A DNA stretch of 64,000 nt from Nissolia schottii. Lineage: Eukaryota; Streptophyta; Magnoliopsida; Fabales; Fabaceae. Under the pieces are notes generated by a model. The model ran no database searches. It saw only the letters and a program-made list of their open reading frames with translations, and was not told where the DNA came from. The stretch is from positions 45,162 through 109,161 of the forward strand of contig QANU01106679.1 in NCBI GenBank assembly GCA_003254905.1, written 5' to 3'. Both the position numbers and the translations under genes were made by a program. The first letter of the stretch is position 1, and every line of letters starts with the position of its first letter. This document shows positions 11,553 through 23,151 of this stretch, in pieces.

Positions 11553-13365
11553 TGGTATCAGAGCAGTTTGGTCCAAGTAAGCCTGAGGACTGAGCTGCAC
11601 TATGCTTTCGAGCACGATGACGTTGTATACTGCTTCTAGGTTGAATGTGCTGGATATATATATACTAGCTTTTCTTGAGACTGATTAACTCGGGATTTTG
11701 CAGGTGCTATCTAACAGCAATGCCGCCCAGAAGAGACCATACACAGCGTACCCCCGAACACGCTGACTTCGTTGATGTTATCAGGGAAATGGCCCGAGCA
11801 ACTGCACAGATGGCAGCTGCGATCGCTGCCAGGAACACGCCCCCAACCGCGCAAGAAGTGGACACCCAGAAGTATGTTGACTTTATGAGGACCCGACCCC
11901 CAACCTTTGAAGGACAACTAGATCCTGAGGTCATCCACAAATGGATTCAGGGGATGGAGCAGATATTCGAGGACCTCGTCTGCACTGAGGAGCAGAAAGT
12001 TAAGTTTGCAGCGAGAATGTTCAGAGGAGTTGCACGCGACTGGTGGAATGCCACCAAGCCCCAACTAGAACGAAGAGAAGGTATGATTACTTGGGACGTG
12101 TTCACCATCGCGATCGTGGACAAGTATTTTCCACGAGGGATGCGAAATCGGAAGGAGGTGGAGTTTTTGGAATTGAAGCAAGGAGAGAAGACAGTACCGG
12201 AGTATACGACCATTTTTGAGAAGCTGTACAGGTACTCCAGCACTTATTGGCTGAATCCAGACGAGGACTGGAAGTGCGCAAGGTACAAGCACGGACTGAA
12301 GGCGGAATTACAGATGGCGGTGAACCACTTGGACATCTGGGATTATGCGACCCTGGTGGACAAGTGTTTGATCCTAGAGGAATCTGCACGGAATTTGGCG
12401 GCAGAACATAAGGAGAAGAATAAGCGAAAGTTTGTGGAGCAGGAGAGCTCACGGCAAGACCCTAGGAAGTAAGGGCATTTCCCGACCCCGCCCTCTAACT
12501 GGGGCAGGAAGCCATACCAGTAGCAACCACCACAGGGACCCAGGGAAGCACCTAGCCAACCTCGGCCAGGACCACCCCGAGCTGCGCCACCAGTACCAAG
12601 ACCCCCGCAACAAGGAGGAGGACCACGAGCACCTTGCCCGAAGTGCAGCAAGCTACATGGAGGAGCCTGCCTGGAAGGGCAAAACGTTTGTTTAAGATGC
12701 GGCCAGAGTGGCCACATGGCCAGGGCATGCCCAGTCACCCCCTCTAACCCAGAGACAAGGACGTGTATTTACTCTCTCCGCTGATGAGGCATAAGACGCC
12801 GAAGACCTGATCCACGGTATGTGTGTAATGAGGGGTGAATCCCTTGCTGTGCTCTATGATTCAGGAGCATCGCATTCATTTATATCTCATGCTAGGGTCG
12901 AGAGTCTAGGCTTGTCACCCACTCTATTACCATATACCTTAAGTGTGTCTACCCTGATGGCGCCACGTATAAGATCCTGTTTAGTATGCCTCGAGTGCCC
13001 ATTTCAGCTGCAAGGCAGAATGTGTACTGCTAACCTCATATGTCTTCCCCTAGCAGGGTTGGATATAATCTTGGGTATGGATTGGCTGCATGCCAATCAG
13101 GTTATCTTGGATTGTGCTGCAAAGGTGGTAAGTTTCCCATCCATGGGTTCAGAGGTATCCAACCCTAGAACTGAGGTGGTGTCACTGTATTGTTGCCCGC
13201 TTGATGGGCAAGGATGCATTCTGTTAGCAACTTCGGAGCTGGAAATGAAGCAATAAGTGGACCAGATCCCGGTGGTGTGTGAATACCCAGAAGTGTTTCC
13301 CGACGACATCCCAGAGTTTCCCCCAGAAAGGGAGGTAGAGTTCTCCATCGACTTGGTTCCAGCTC
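11553..13365 (+). mobile_element. Internal part of the Ty3/gypsy chromovirus remnant: PBS, gag, protease, start of RT
   Basis: After the primer-binding site a leader leads to a gag region (about 11675-12472) with the retrotransposon-gag signature (FRGVARDWWNAT and VDKYFPRGMRNRKEVEF). A CCHC zinc-knuckle region lies around 12640-12735. The protease region is at about 12819-13256 (LYDSGASHSFIS, LDIILGMDWL). The first part of reverse transcriptase (EYPEVFPDDIPEFPPEREVEF) is reached before the element stops at about 13365. RT core, RNase H, integrase and the 3' LTR are absent. The gag type and long LTR fit the Tekay/Del chromovirus clade. The copy is broken at a few places and cut short. Confidence 0.85.
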
Positions 13366-14812
13366 TTGGACTGTTGGAGCTGCATTCGTTTGAACTGTCG
13401 CCTCTACCATGCGGTCAGCCACTCGGGCCAATGCATGAACTAAGTTTGCAAGACCTGCAGACTCATCGACTCGTTTAGAATCTCTACGGGCTGGCATGGC
13501 TGCTTTACTGCACCTGCATAAATCCCGAGTTGATCAGGCTCAGAAAAAGCTAGTGCACATATCTCAGCACATACAACTTAGTAGAGTATACACTGTTACT
13601 TATGCTCGGAAGCATAGTGCGGCTCAGTCCTCAGTCTCACTCAGACCAAACTGTTCTGATATCAACTGTAACACCCCTAGCTAACTGCTTATGCTTAAGT
13701 TGTACACAATGCTCACTAGGTTGTTAAGTAATTGGTGGGAATAATTACAGTCATTTATTATTTTCGAAAATACTTGGTTAAGGAAAATATGGACCATTTT
13801 TAAACTTTCTCTGCTTGTGCATCATTATCAAATTATGAGCCGCGCGTGAACAAGATATATATAATACAAGCGATAGAGCCTTGGGCTTACGATCACTTAC
13901 CAATTACAGTATAATCAGATAGATAAGCAAACATATGGTCCATTACACGTATTTACCACAATCCACATAGTATTATAATAAATTACATATACAGAGCATG
14001 TCCATCACAATACATATATCATGAAATGTTCTTATATCTCTTAAGTCCATTGGGACTCTATCGTTTGCATATCTATACAATTGCCTTTCCGAACGGCCAT
14101 AACTCCTAGTTTATAAATGTGTAAGGAAAGGAAAAAGTTTCAAAATGGTCCATATTTTCGAATAAGAAATATTTGTAAAGCTAAAAGTAAGGGGCTAGAG
14201 GCAACCCAACCGAAGCAGAAAACAACCTAGTGAGCATTGTTTGTAACTTAAGCATAAACAGTTAGCTAGGGTGTTTCATCGGTCGTGTTTATTCGTTAAC
14301 TGTCCGATTATACGCGTGATTGCGCATGCGAAAAATTAACAATCGACATAAACATTATCTACACATTATTTTATGCTAATTACACCGTTACCATAAGAAA
14401 TTTGGATTTACCTGAGATATTCTAAATTTTTCCTCCCATAAAAGTGCATTTTTACGGGTACCGTCGGTACGTACGTAAACTTCCGGTACTGACCGAAAAT
14501 TAGTACGAAAATTGCATAAACATAAGATTGCATTTTCCAAATAATTCTAATGAGGAATTAAATTTTTAAACTAAGGTACTCGTAATTTCCCATTTGTAAA
14601 ATTTATTCTACGAGTGCCTTTGATACGTATTAAATTCCAACGGCGACCATGAGTCGGTCCGGATCTTGCAAAGTCCCGCGAGATTACGAAACCATTATTT
14701 TGACTGTTATTTTTGGGAAATAAATTTTATATTTAAATTATCCAATCTAAATAATTGGCTCGTATATATTAATTACGCGAAATTCTTCTTAAGGAGAAAG
14801 CGGGATGTTACA
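13366..14812 (-). mobile_element. Reverse-oriented gypsy 5' end (gag start, PBS, rearranged LTR)
   Basis: On the minus strand a gag start resembling the neighbour's (PARRDSKR...) occupies about 13497-13366. A degenerate primer-binding site lies at about 13654-13666. The LTR begins at 14812 (TGTAACATCCCGC on the minus strand) and ends near 13667. Between about 13980 and 14276 the LTR end of another copy lies in the opposite orientation, so 13667-14276 is a large inverted repeat of two LTR ends. The copy is scrambled and truncated. Confidence 0.7.
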
Positions 14813-15493
14813 AGTTTAGCCTAGTAGGTGAGTCCCAGATACGAGTTTAGCATGCCCTTCCTTAGTACTGCAAGGAATTATACTGGCGAAGCAAAGTTGG
14901 ACTTGTTCCTCCTTGACTGAGTTGGAGACTCGTCTCTACTCGACCCCTTAGTTGGATGTGGACAGGTTTACTCAGTGGCTCATCTCAGTATAATTTAGTA
15001 TCATTCAGTGTAACTCGAATATAAATATTGCTTGTTAATTATTTAGTTATTCATTTATTAATGCTTATTATGTTCTATGAGTAGTACCGTGGTACCCATT
15101 CACTGAGTTGACAACTCACTCCTTTGTCTATTAATTTTCAGATACAGTTGAAGATCTAAATAACGAGCCTTTCCTCTAATAGCAGTTGGACTTCAACGTC
15201 AATTAATGAGCTCCGCTTTGTTGTGAGGTCTACCAGTCTTATTAGTTAGTTATTTTAGTTATGCTCTAAATTTTAGTTATTTTTGTAATCTACTAGTTAG
15301 TTATTAGCTTAGGCAGGATCGCAATACGCTTAGGTATTATTCTTTATAGGGCACCATAGATTTGTAGACATTATTATTTATATAATTATTCAACAGTTAT
15401 TTATTTAATCACATGCGCCATAGTTTTAGTTATGTTAGACCTTCCATAAAGACAATGTCCCTATGTTTGGTCACTTCCAAATTCAGAGCGTGA
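14813..15493 (+). mobile_element. LTR-like remnant of another gypsy family
   Basis: The sequence is typical of plant gypsy LTRs (TTATTATGTTCTATGAGTAG, then GAGTTGACAACTCACTCC) and ends in AGAGCGTGACA at 15493, a common LTR terminus. No primer-binding site or coding part follows. The assignment is by general likeness only. Confidence 0.45.
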
Positions 15494-16046
15494 CAGATAG
15501 ATTTGGAGTGATGACTAATGGAGTCGAACGAGTAGTTGAGGTTTGCTTGTAGATCTTAGATGTGGTTAGTATTTGGATAGAGTAGGTCATTCACCAATCA
15601 CCATGGTTATAGAGCGACAACGGCGAAGGAGATGCACGGGTGACCGCCAGCAATGGCTCCAAGAGGGGCAGTATGAAGTGAGTTTATACAGAAGGAATAG
15701 AAGACAGATGAGAAAAGATAATGAATGAGGGGAAAATGGTAATTTTATAATCCCTTTTATTATATTGCAAGGATCATTTTGGTCCCAACCCTAACCAGGA
15801 TTAGTTTAGACGACTCCTCGGTTTAGACAAATCTTTTCCATGTAGAACAAATTAATGCACAAAAATGATTTAATTTGTCATGCAAAGAAAAGTGCTACGC
15901 GTACATCCTAAAAATTCTAGACTTTCAACATCCCTCTAACAAAAAGTATGATGCAAATTACAATTTTCATTCGATCTTTCCACGCCTGTAGGGCTCGGAC
16001 ATTCTGACCCTACACCCCCAGACTAAAAACAATTGTTAATATTAAA
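15494..16046. other. 3' flank of the Obg GTPase gene
   Basis: Non-coding sequence between retroelement debris and the stop codon of the minus-strand GTPase gene. It would include that gene's 3' untranslated region. No further feature is seen. Confidence 0.5.
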
Positions 16047-18180
16047 CTAATCAAGTGAAATTTGATCTAAGCAAAGCCCGCAGGACATTTCACCATTAAC
16101 AAGCATTTTGAGGCCAGCTTTAAGGTCTGGTATCCCTTCCTCCAAAACAGCACACACCGGAAAGATGGGAACACCTTGGACCCTTCTCTTTAACTCGTTA
16201 TACACTTCGTCTGCACCTTCCTCATCAATCTTATTAGCCACTATCAAAGATGGTCGCTTGGATAAACCTTCTTGGTGGTATTCAAGCTCAAGGATAAGGT
16301 CTTTCAGCTGTTCCCACGGTGGAATTCCCTTCCTTCCATCTAAAGCAGCGGCCAAGTCTACGACATAAGCCAGAACCTTTGTGCGTTCTATGTGGCGCAG
16401 AAATGCATGTCCAAGTCCACAATTTTGGTGTGCACCCTTTATAAGTCCAGGAATATCAGCCACAGTAATTGATAAGTCATCATAGTTGAGATTCCCTAAA
16501 TTGGGCCGAAGAGTGGTGAAAGCATAGTGACCAACAATAGGCTTAGCCCTTGATATGGCCCCAAGCAGAGTGCTTTTACCAGCATTTGGTATTCCTACAA
16601 AGCTAACATCAGCAATGCTCTTGAGTTCTAATATAAAAATAGCCTCGGAACCAGGCAAACCTGCGCTCGGGGAGGAGTGGTCACTGTCGTACCCCTGATG
16701 ATTAAATGTGTCTTGACAAGCCCCTGGCTTTGAAGTCAAAGTCATCCTTGAATATTTGGAAATAAACACATTGCCCATACCACCCTCTCCCCCCCGTGCA
16801 ATAATGATTTGTTGCCCTTCTTCTGTTAATTCAGCAAAATTGTATAGTATCTCTTGTTCCTCTCGTATATCCTCTGCAACAAGTTCACAAGTTCCATTAG
16901 CAGTAGGAGGTTGGGAAATTTCATCCGTAGATGGAACTTGTTTTGATTTTACAGATTTCTCAACATTGGTTTTTGCAGCTTGAGATGAGGAGAAGCCAGT
17001 AGGATGTATTGCTTTGACTTCTTCTGTACTTGTAACATCAGATATGGATATAGAATGGCCATTGCCAGGGCCAGGAAGATCATCAACAAGTGCACCAGGA
17101 ATTTCCCAAGGATCTACGTCTGTCGAGGGTTGAACTTTGACTACAGAAGGAACGTCACCGCTAACAACATGAAGTACAGTACCAACTGGTACATGGACAA
17201 CCTACTAAAGCACATGGTTTTGGAATGAAATCACAATTTGGCATCACACAGATGGCCAAACAAAGAATAGGGAACTGTGAAGCAGTTTACACACAGAAAG
17301 AACAGAAACAGATAAAGATGAATGACCTTATCAGCACCCCTGGTACCTATCTTATTCTTCGATGATCCCTGTCCTCCTTTCTCAGCAATCTATGGGCAGA
17401 CCATTACTGTCACTAATTTTTAGACATGAAAATTTCATCATTTCACAGAAACTTGGCAGAAGAATAAGTGCATACTAGGTGGTGCTGCAAACCACTGAAG
17501 TCCCAGACTCTTGGAGAGCATTCCAGTATCACATCACCACCTCTGCCACCATTCCCACCTGCATTAAACACAAAGTATCATTTTCATTTGTTCCATTGTA
17601 ATATCCATAATTTTGATAGTATTAAATATAGTACGTTCCAAAAAAAGAAAAATCTGATTACATTCAACAAGTAGATGACAGCAGATACGAAGCGTTTTTT
17701 TCTTTTCTTTTCTTTTTTTAACAAGCAAAGCCAAGAACTATAATTGAAAGTAGATCATTATATTTCAAAAGAAATTATAAAGGTATAGATTATAAAGAGA
17801 AGAGGGAATGCACCATCAGGTCTGCCCTGGCGATCATGTCGGCTACGTTGAAAGCTGGAGCAACCATGACCACCATCCCCTCCTTTCGCAAATATCTTTA
17901 ACCTGTCTCTCATTTTTCTCTCCTAAAAATAATGGCCCAAATGGCCAAACCCCAACAAAGTGCTTAGAAACAGAAAATATATCACAATGTGTCTTGACTT
18001 TTTATGAATTAAACAGTGGCGGAAAAAAAAGAGTTGAGCATCAACCTGCAAAGGAGCAAGCTTAGACTTTTTGTGAGGAGAACCCGAGCAACAAGAATAA
18101 AGTGTAACAGACCATCTAGATATACATGTTTTCTTAAAAGCTTCTACATATCGAATGGATCTAGCTTGAAAGACCAACAT
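16047..18180 (-). CDS. OBGM: Obg/CgtA-family GTPase, OBGM-like, probably mitochondrial
   Basis: Five minus-strand exons join in frame at GT..AG borders: 18180-18046, 17922-17814, 17558-17476, 17389-17327 and 17201-16047 (514 residues). Obg GTPases act in large ribosomal subunit assembly. The Obg fold's glycine-rich repeats are visible (AKGGDGGHGC, GNGGRGGDV). GTPase motifs follow in order: P-loop GIPNAGKST (about 333-341), switch I TT (359-360), DIPG (379-382) and NKID (453-456). The stretch PHKKSKLAPLQ and the long insert between the Obg fold and G domain match the plant OBGM branch better than the chloroplast branch. The start chosen gives a basic, Ser/Arg-rich N-terminus that suits a mitochondrial presequence. 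No defect is seen. The upstream first exon could include more 5' leader. Confidence 0.93.
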
Positions 18181-20710
18181 TTGTGGATGTTCAGCTATCA
18201 CTAAATAACTTTTGAACTGGAACCAGGGTAGTCCTTTACACACTGTTGAAGCTTCACACCTTCAAAAAGAGAATGCACAAAGAAGATAAACCTCGTATAT
18301 TAGTCCAACACCAACAAAATCATTTCGAATAAAATTAGCAAAAAATAAAAATGGTCAAGTACAGGATTTCTCCTTGCCGAATTTTCTCAAGCAAGTGTCA
18401 TGCATGGGAAAACATCAAGTCTTTTTTCTTTTCTTTTTTCCTAATTTTTAGCATGAATATATTATTCATTGGACCATCAACTTAAATTCTTTTTATCTAG
18501 GCACAAATCATCAAGTTGGTCAACTATATACCCAGCTAAGCAAAAAAGATAAGTATAGAACACTCCATAGTAAAACCAAGATTCAATAGTAACCAGAATC
18601 ATGAAGAAATGAAATCCTCTCTGACTACTTGATCGATGTAAATATTCCCCACTTCCATCAGATGGGATCTCCATAAAATTTATTTCAGAGTCTCTAAGGA
18701 CTCAAAGCCCTTGCGCAATTTCCCAGCATCACTTGGAAGTTTCAACCACGAGCCCCACCACCAGCCAACATATAATCTAGCATACATCAAAAGGCATTCA
18801 AAAGAGATATTTCACCAAAAAATCAGAATCAGACGAATTCATAGGTAGAGAGCAGATATTACAAAGACTGCGTCGCCCAGAAATGCTGATATCACTCGAT
18901 TTGGCGTGTTACTTGGCAGACGAAACTGCCGAGTGACCAACAGTAAATGAAACGAAGGCATAACACTCCGCAAAGTCTAAGACAACGGAGGAAAAGAGAC
19001 ACGATAGAACTAGGCCAGAATATATTCTTCAAAATACCAAACAACAGAGAAAGAAACGATTTGGTTGTACGTTCTGCCGTGACGAGATGCCAGATTGGAG
19101 ACGACGGCTTGGATGAGGTTCAGGCAGCGGCCAGAATGGTTCCTGTCACGCGAAGGAAGAGAGGTCAGAGCTGAGCTAGCCCAGTTTCCTAGGTCGCCGA
19201 CACTTCAACATGATCTTTCTATTTTGTTTTTATTTAATTCAGGTAATAACAAAATTACAACACAGAAGATCAATCAAGTTTAAGCAGCGAATTCTCTCAA
19301 GTGACCTTAACATATGCATATTCTTATCATTAATTTCTTTTTTATTCAAAAGCTTAGGTGAATTCAGTATTATATCGAATAGTTCATCACGATTAGAGCA
19401 TGCTCTTAGGCTCTCTGAGTGTTTATAGGTTCCTACAGTTGGTTCCCCTTTGGATTGATTAGAACATGCTATCAATCACATTGTGGAAATCAATCCAAAA
19501 GAAAAGAGGGAAGGTTCCTACAGTTGCGGCTATAGGGGAAGATGTCGGCTTACCAAGGGGGAAGATGTTGGCGGCCACGGAAGCTGTGCAACTCACAGTG
19601 ACGGGACGGAGACGTTGAACTCCACGGCGACGACGAGCGCAACGACAGAGAGCCCGGCGACGACGAGTGCAGCGACGGTGAAAGCGAAAGGACGAGGGTG
19701 CAGTGATGACGATAGGGCAGCGAAGAGGCAGGCACGGAGACGGCAAGCAAAGTCCGGCGATGCGACGACGAGTCCGTGAGATGAGAGAGTGTCTATAAAA
19801 AAACAGAGAGAAGAACAGACAGATTGAACTGAGAGGCAGCGCAGCTAGGGCCTAGGGGTGAGAAAGAGAAATGAGAGTGAGAGCACTCAGACAGAAATCG
19901 GGTAATGGGTAGGGTATTTTGAAATTGGGCTGAGTGAGAATGAATTGGGCTGGGCTATGGGATGGGATGAAAAAAAAATAAAAAATCTATTATAGTAGTG
20001 CATGTGAGTTGAGTCGGATGATCTGATGCTAATTTTGAACTCGGTATGAATTAAAATTAGATTTTTTTAGAGTTTTTTTTAAAATCGGACCCAATTTGGT
20101 CCAATTAAAATTGCGTCTGATTTGGCCCAAATACTTCAAGTCAATCCGAGTTAGCGGGTCAGACTGGGTTATGAACAACCCTAGGTTTACCCACCGACCG
20201 CCAATTCTATTCATTCAGAATTTAATTTTGGCATCAACCTGGGGTTTGGCGCTTACCTATGGGCTTGGGTTTAGGGTACTACAACTTCAATTATGTTATA
20301 AGCCCGTTATACTGTCCAAAAGGCTTGATGTTTTTGACAAAAAAAAAATGTCTTTTTTTTGGAAACCAAAAATAACTACTATTTCAATATCCCACTCTTT
20401 ATTTTCATTTTATCTTTGTACAACTTCACCAAATAACTATTTTTCTTTCGTTATTTTCTCACATTTATTTATAATTTTTTTCACCCACATTTCACCTAAA
20501 TTAATTTATTCTACTCTTCAAAGTCTTTTCAAATTAATAAACCATTGTAACATGCTATTAAGCAACCACTAGTATAGATAAATTTTCTATCACTCAAATA
20601 TGGTGACTAATATTTCAAGTAAAGATCTTCTAAAGTGATAATTTTAATTTAAAAGATAAATTAAGTACTTTTACTATTAAATCATTAAAGTAGAGATGAG
20701 TCACACTACT
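18181..20710. other. 5' flank of the GTPase gene, with a GC-rich patch
   Basis: No second gene is supported. Two GC-rich patches (about 19060-19200 and 19530-19780) stand out from the AT-rich surroundings and could be leader or promoter sequence of the minus-strand GTPase gene. The Arg/Thr-rich open frame at 19483-19779 lacks any family signature. From 19980 to 20710 the sequence is AT-rich with nothing recognised. Confidence 0.4.
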
Positions 20711-22329
20711 TGTAACATTTCGTTTTTTTCTTAGTGAAAATCTCGCCAAATGAATACATGTACAAGCTCTCTATGTAGGTTAAAAATTTAGAAACATAAA
20801 TTCTTATGTCAAAAATGTTCGTAAAGATAATAGTTCACGATTTCGCGGAATTCCACAGACACCGAATTACTTACCTTTCGTCGCCGGAATTTAATATCAT
20901 GTATCAAAGGTATCCGTAAAGAACACTTTTATGAAAATAAATTTATGAATACCTTGGATTGACTTAAATTCCTTATTAGAAAAATTAGCAGATCAAGACG
21001 GTGTGTTCGAATAATTTTGAGGACATCCGTACACAAACGACTATTAACCGAACACGATCAAAACTACACATAGAAATTCACACACACTACACAGCCAAGC
21101 TAGAACTTCATGGCTAGCACACATGGGCCACCTTGCATAGCCATCATGAGGAGGCATGAGCCACCTAGGTGAGTCATAGGATGACTCATGGTAATGATGT
21201 CATAGTTTAGGTAATAATTAATTAAATTTCATTTAAATTTTTGGGGAAAATTTGAAGAAGGACTCGGCCCAAAGGGCCTATAAATAGCCCTCCTAAGGCT
21301 CTTGGAAAACCATATACTCATGCTCTCCTAAACACGTTTTGTTCGTACACTTTGCCATTACTCTGCCGAAACCAAGACACAGAAACCCTACTACACAAGC
21401 CCAGCCATAATTTTCCCATAACCTTGTCCTTATAAATTCCTCTTTGTTTCCCTAAGAAGAACTCTAATACACCTACCATAGGACTCGTTCAAAAGTAGGA
21501 CACGTGAAAGCTCGGAGCACTAGAACGCGCTAGGGTTTCTGCACAAATTTCCTGAACTATTTGCAGTAGCGTTTACAAGTGGGTAAATCGATCCCCCACT
21601 GTCTATGTGGCTTGCTATGATGATTTATGTGTGATTTATGTTATGTTTATGATGTTGATAGTATGGACAATTGCCTAGAAACTATTGGTGTACATCTATG
21701 AATTGACTGGGATATGAGTATGCTTGTCTATGCTTAGGGTTTTGATGGTGAAACAATGATTTTGGAAAGGTTTTTAAAATATGAAAGATTAAGTTTTTGA
21801 ATGAAAATGTTGAGGGAAAAGTTAGGTTTTGAAAGAACTCAAGAAGCATGTTTAAGAGACAAGTTAGGGCATGGAAATCTCGTCAGACTGCTGAGCGGAC
21901 AGGGTATTCGCTGAGCAGCCGGAACGTTTCAATGTACCGCTTAGCGACCCTGAGGAATCTGCTAAGCGACTGAAGAATTTCTCCAAGCATACCTAGATCC
22001 CAACAAGCATTATGTCACCCTATGCAAAGAACTTATATGTGATTGATTGTGTATATGACACTGATATTTCTCATGATGCATCATTAAGGAACGGGGTGTC
22101 ATTAAAATGTTAGGACAACCTTAGATAACTAGACAATTGATCACTTAACTATGACAAGCACATAAGTGAACATAAGGAATAAGTAAAGATCTTAAAAATG
22201 ATACTGGCCACATGAATAAGGAAAATCCTTCTCTCTTGGCACGTCTACGGACAAGCCCCTCGCCAGTCCAGCAAAATGGATTGGTTAATGATTTGAATGC
22301 AGGCTTAGACCTGGTTTAATGTTACAGAC

Positions 22330-22445
22330 AATACGTCCTAAAGTATCGACATTAAAATACAAGATGTCCCAAAGTAGTGACGTTAAAACACAAGACGTCC
22401 CAAAGTAGTGACGTTAAAACACAATACATCCCAAAGTAGTGATGT
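22330..22445 (+). repeat. Tandem array inside LTR copy A, unit about 35 bp
   Basis: Roughly three and a half units of the type GACGTCCCAAAGTAGTGACG plus TTAAAACACAA occupy the same place as the CCCCCAGACGTGG array of the LTR at 7640-11550. The units do not resemble each other closely. Confidence 0.8.
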
Positions 22446-23151
22446 AAAGGGCCCAAAGAACGATGAAGAACGGAAAATTCCACTCCTGGTCGTGTCGACA
22501 GGGCAGGCCCCTCGCCATCCCCCAAGTAGGATGGTTATTCTCTATCGTTGTTTGATGAATTATGCCATCGTGCACTTGTGGTACGCTACCACTCAGGTTA
22601 TAGCGCTGCCTGGTTGTCAACGATATGGAAACAAAAGTAGGTTGGAGCCGGATGGCCACGGCTACAAAGGAGGAAGGACATAATGTAACAAGAAGGACGC
22701 AGTCGCAAGCCGCGTAAGAGAACCCCCTATACCCTCATGCATATGTTTGTGATCTATGTATATACTATGTATGAGACGATACTAAAGTACACATACGAGT
22801 TATGATTTTCATAAAAAACGATATGAATATGTTTCCCTGATAACTAGGGCAACGATTAGACGATCCCAGCTGTAACACCCTAGCTAACTGCATACCCTCG
22901 AGTAGTACGCAATGCTCACTAGGTTGTTAATCACTTGGTGGGAATACTTATAGTCCCTTATTACTTTTTCGAAAATACTTGATTAAGGAAAATATGGACC
23001 AATTTAAAACTTTTCTACTGAGTGCATAATTACGAAATATGAGCCATGTGTGAATCAAAGTATATAAGACAAACGATAGAGCTTGAGGCTTACAACTAAT
23101 AGTCATTCATAGCATAATTATTTACCTAAGCAAGTACCTGGTCCTTCACAN

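Noticed and set aside
16108-16368. Plus-strand open frames over the GTPase gene (also 16756-16983)
   Set aside because: They are shadows of the well-supported minus-strand OBGM exon.
18947-19283. Possible divergent small gene upstream of OBGM
   Set aside because: Frames are short, basic and without motif, and no splice-joined extension could be found.
19483-19779. 98-codon Arg/Thr/Ser-rich open frame upstream of the GTPase gene
   Set aside because: The frame is low complexity in a GC-rich patch, frames on both strands are open, and no domain is visible. Leader or promoter sequence is more likely.
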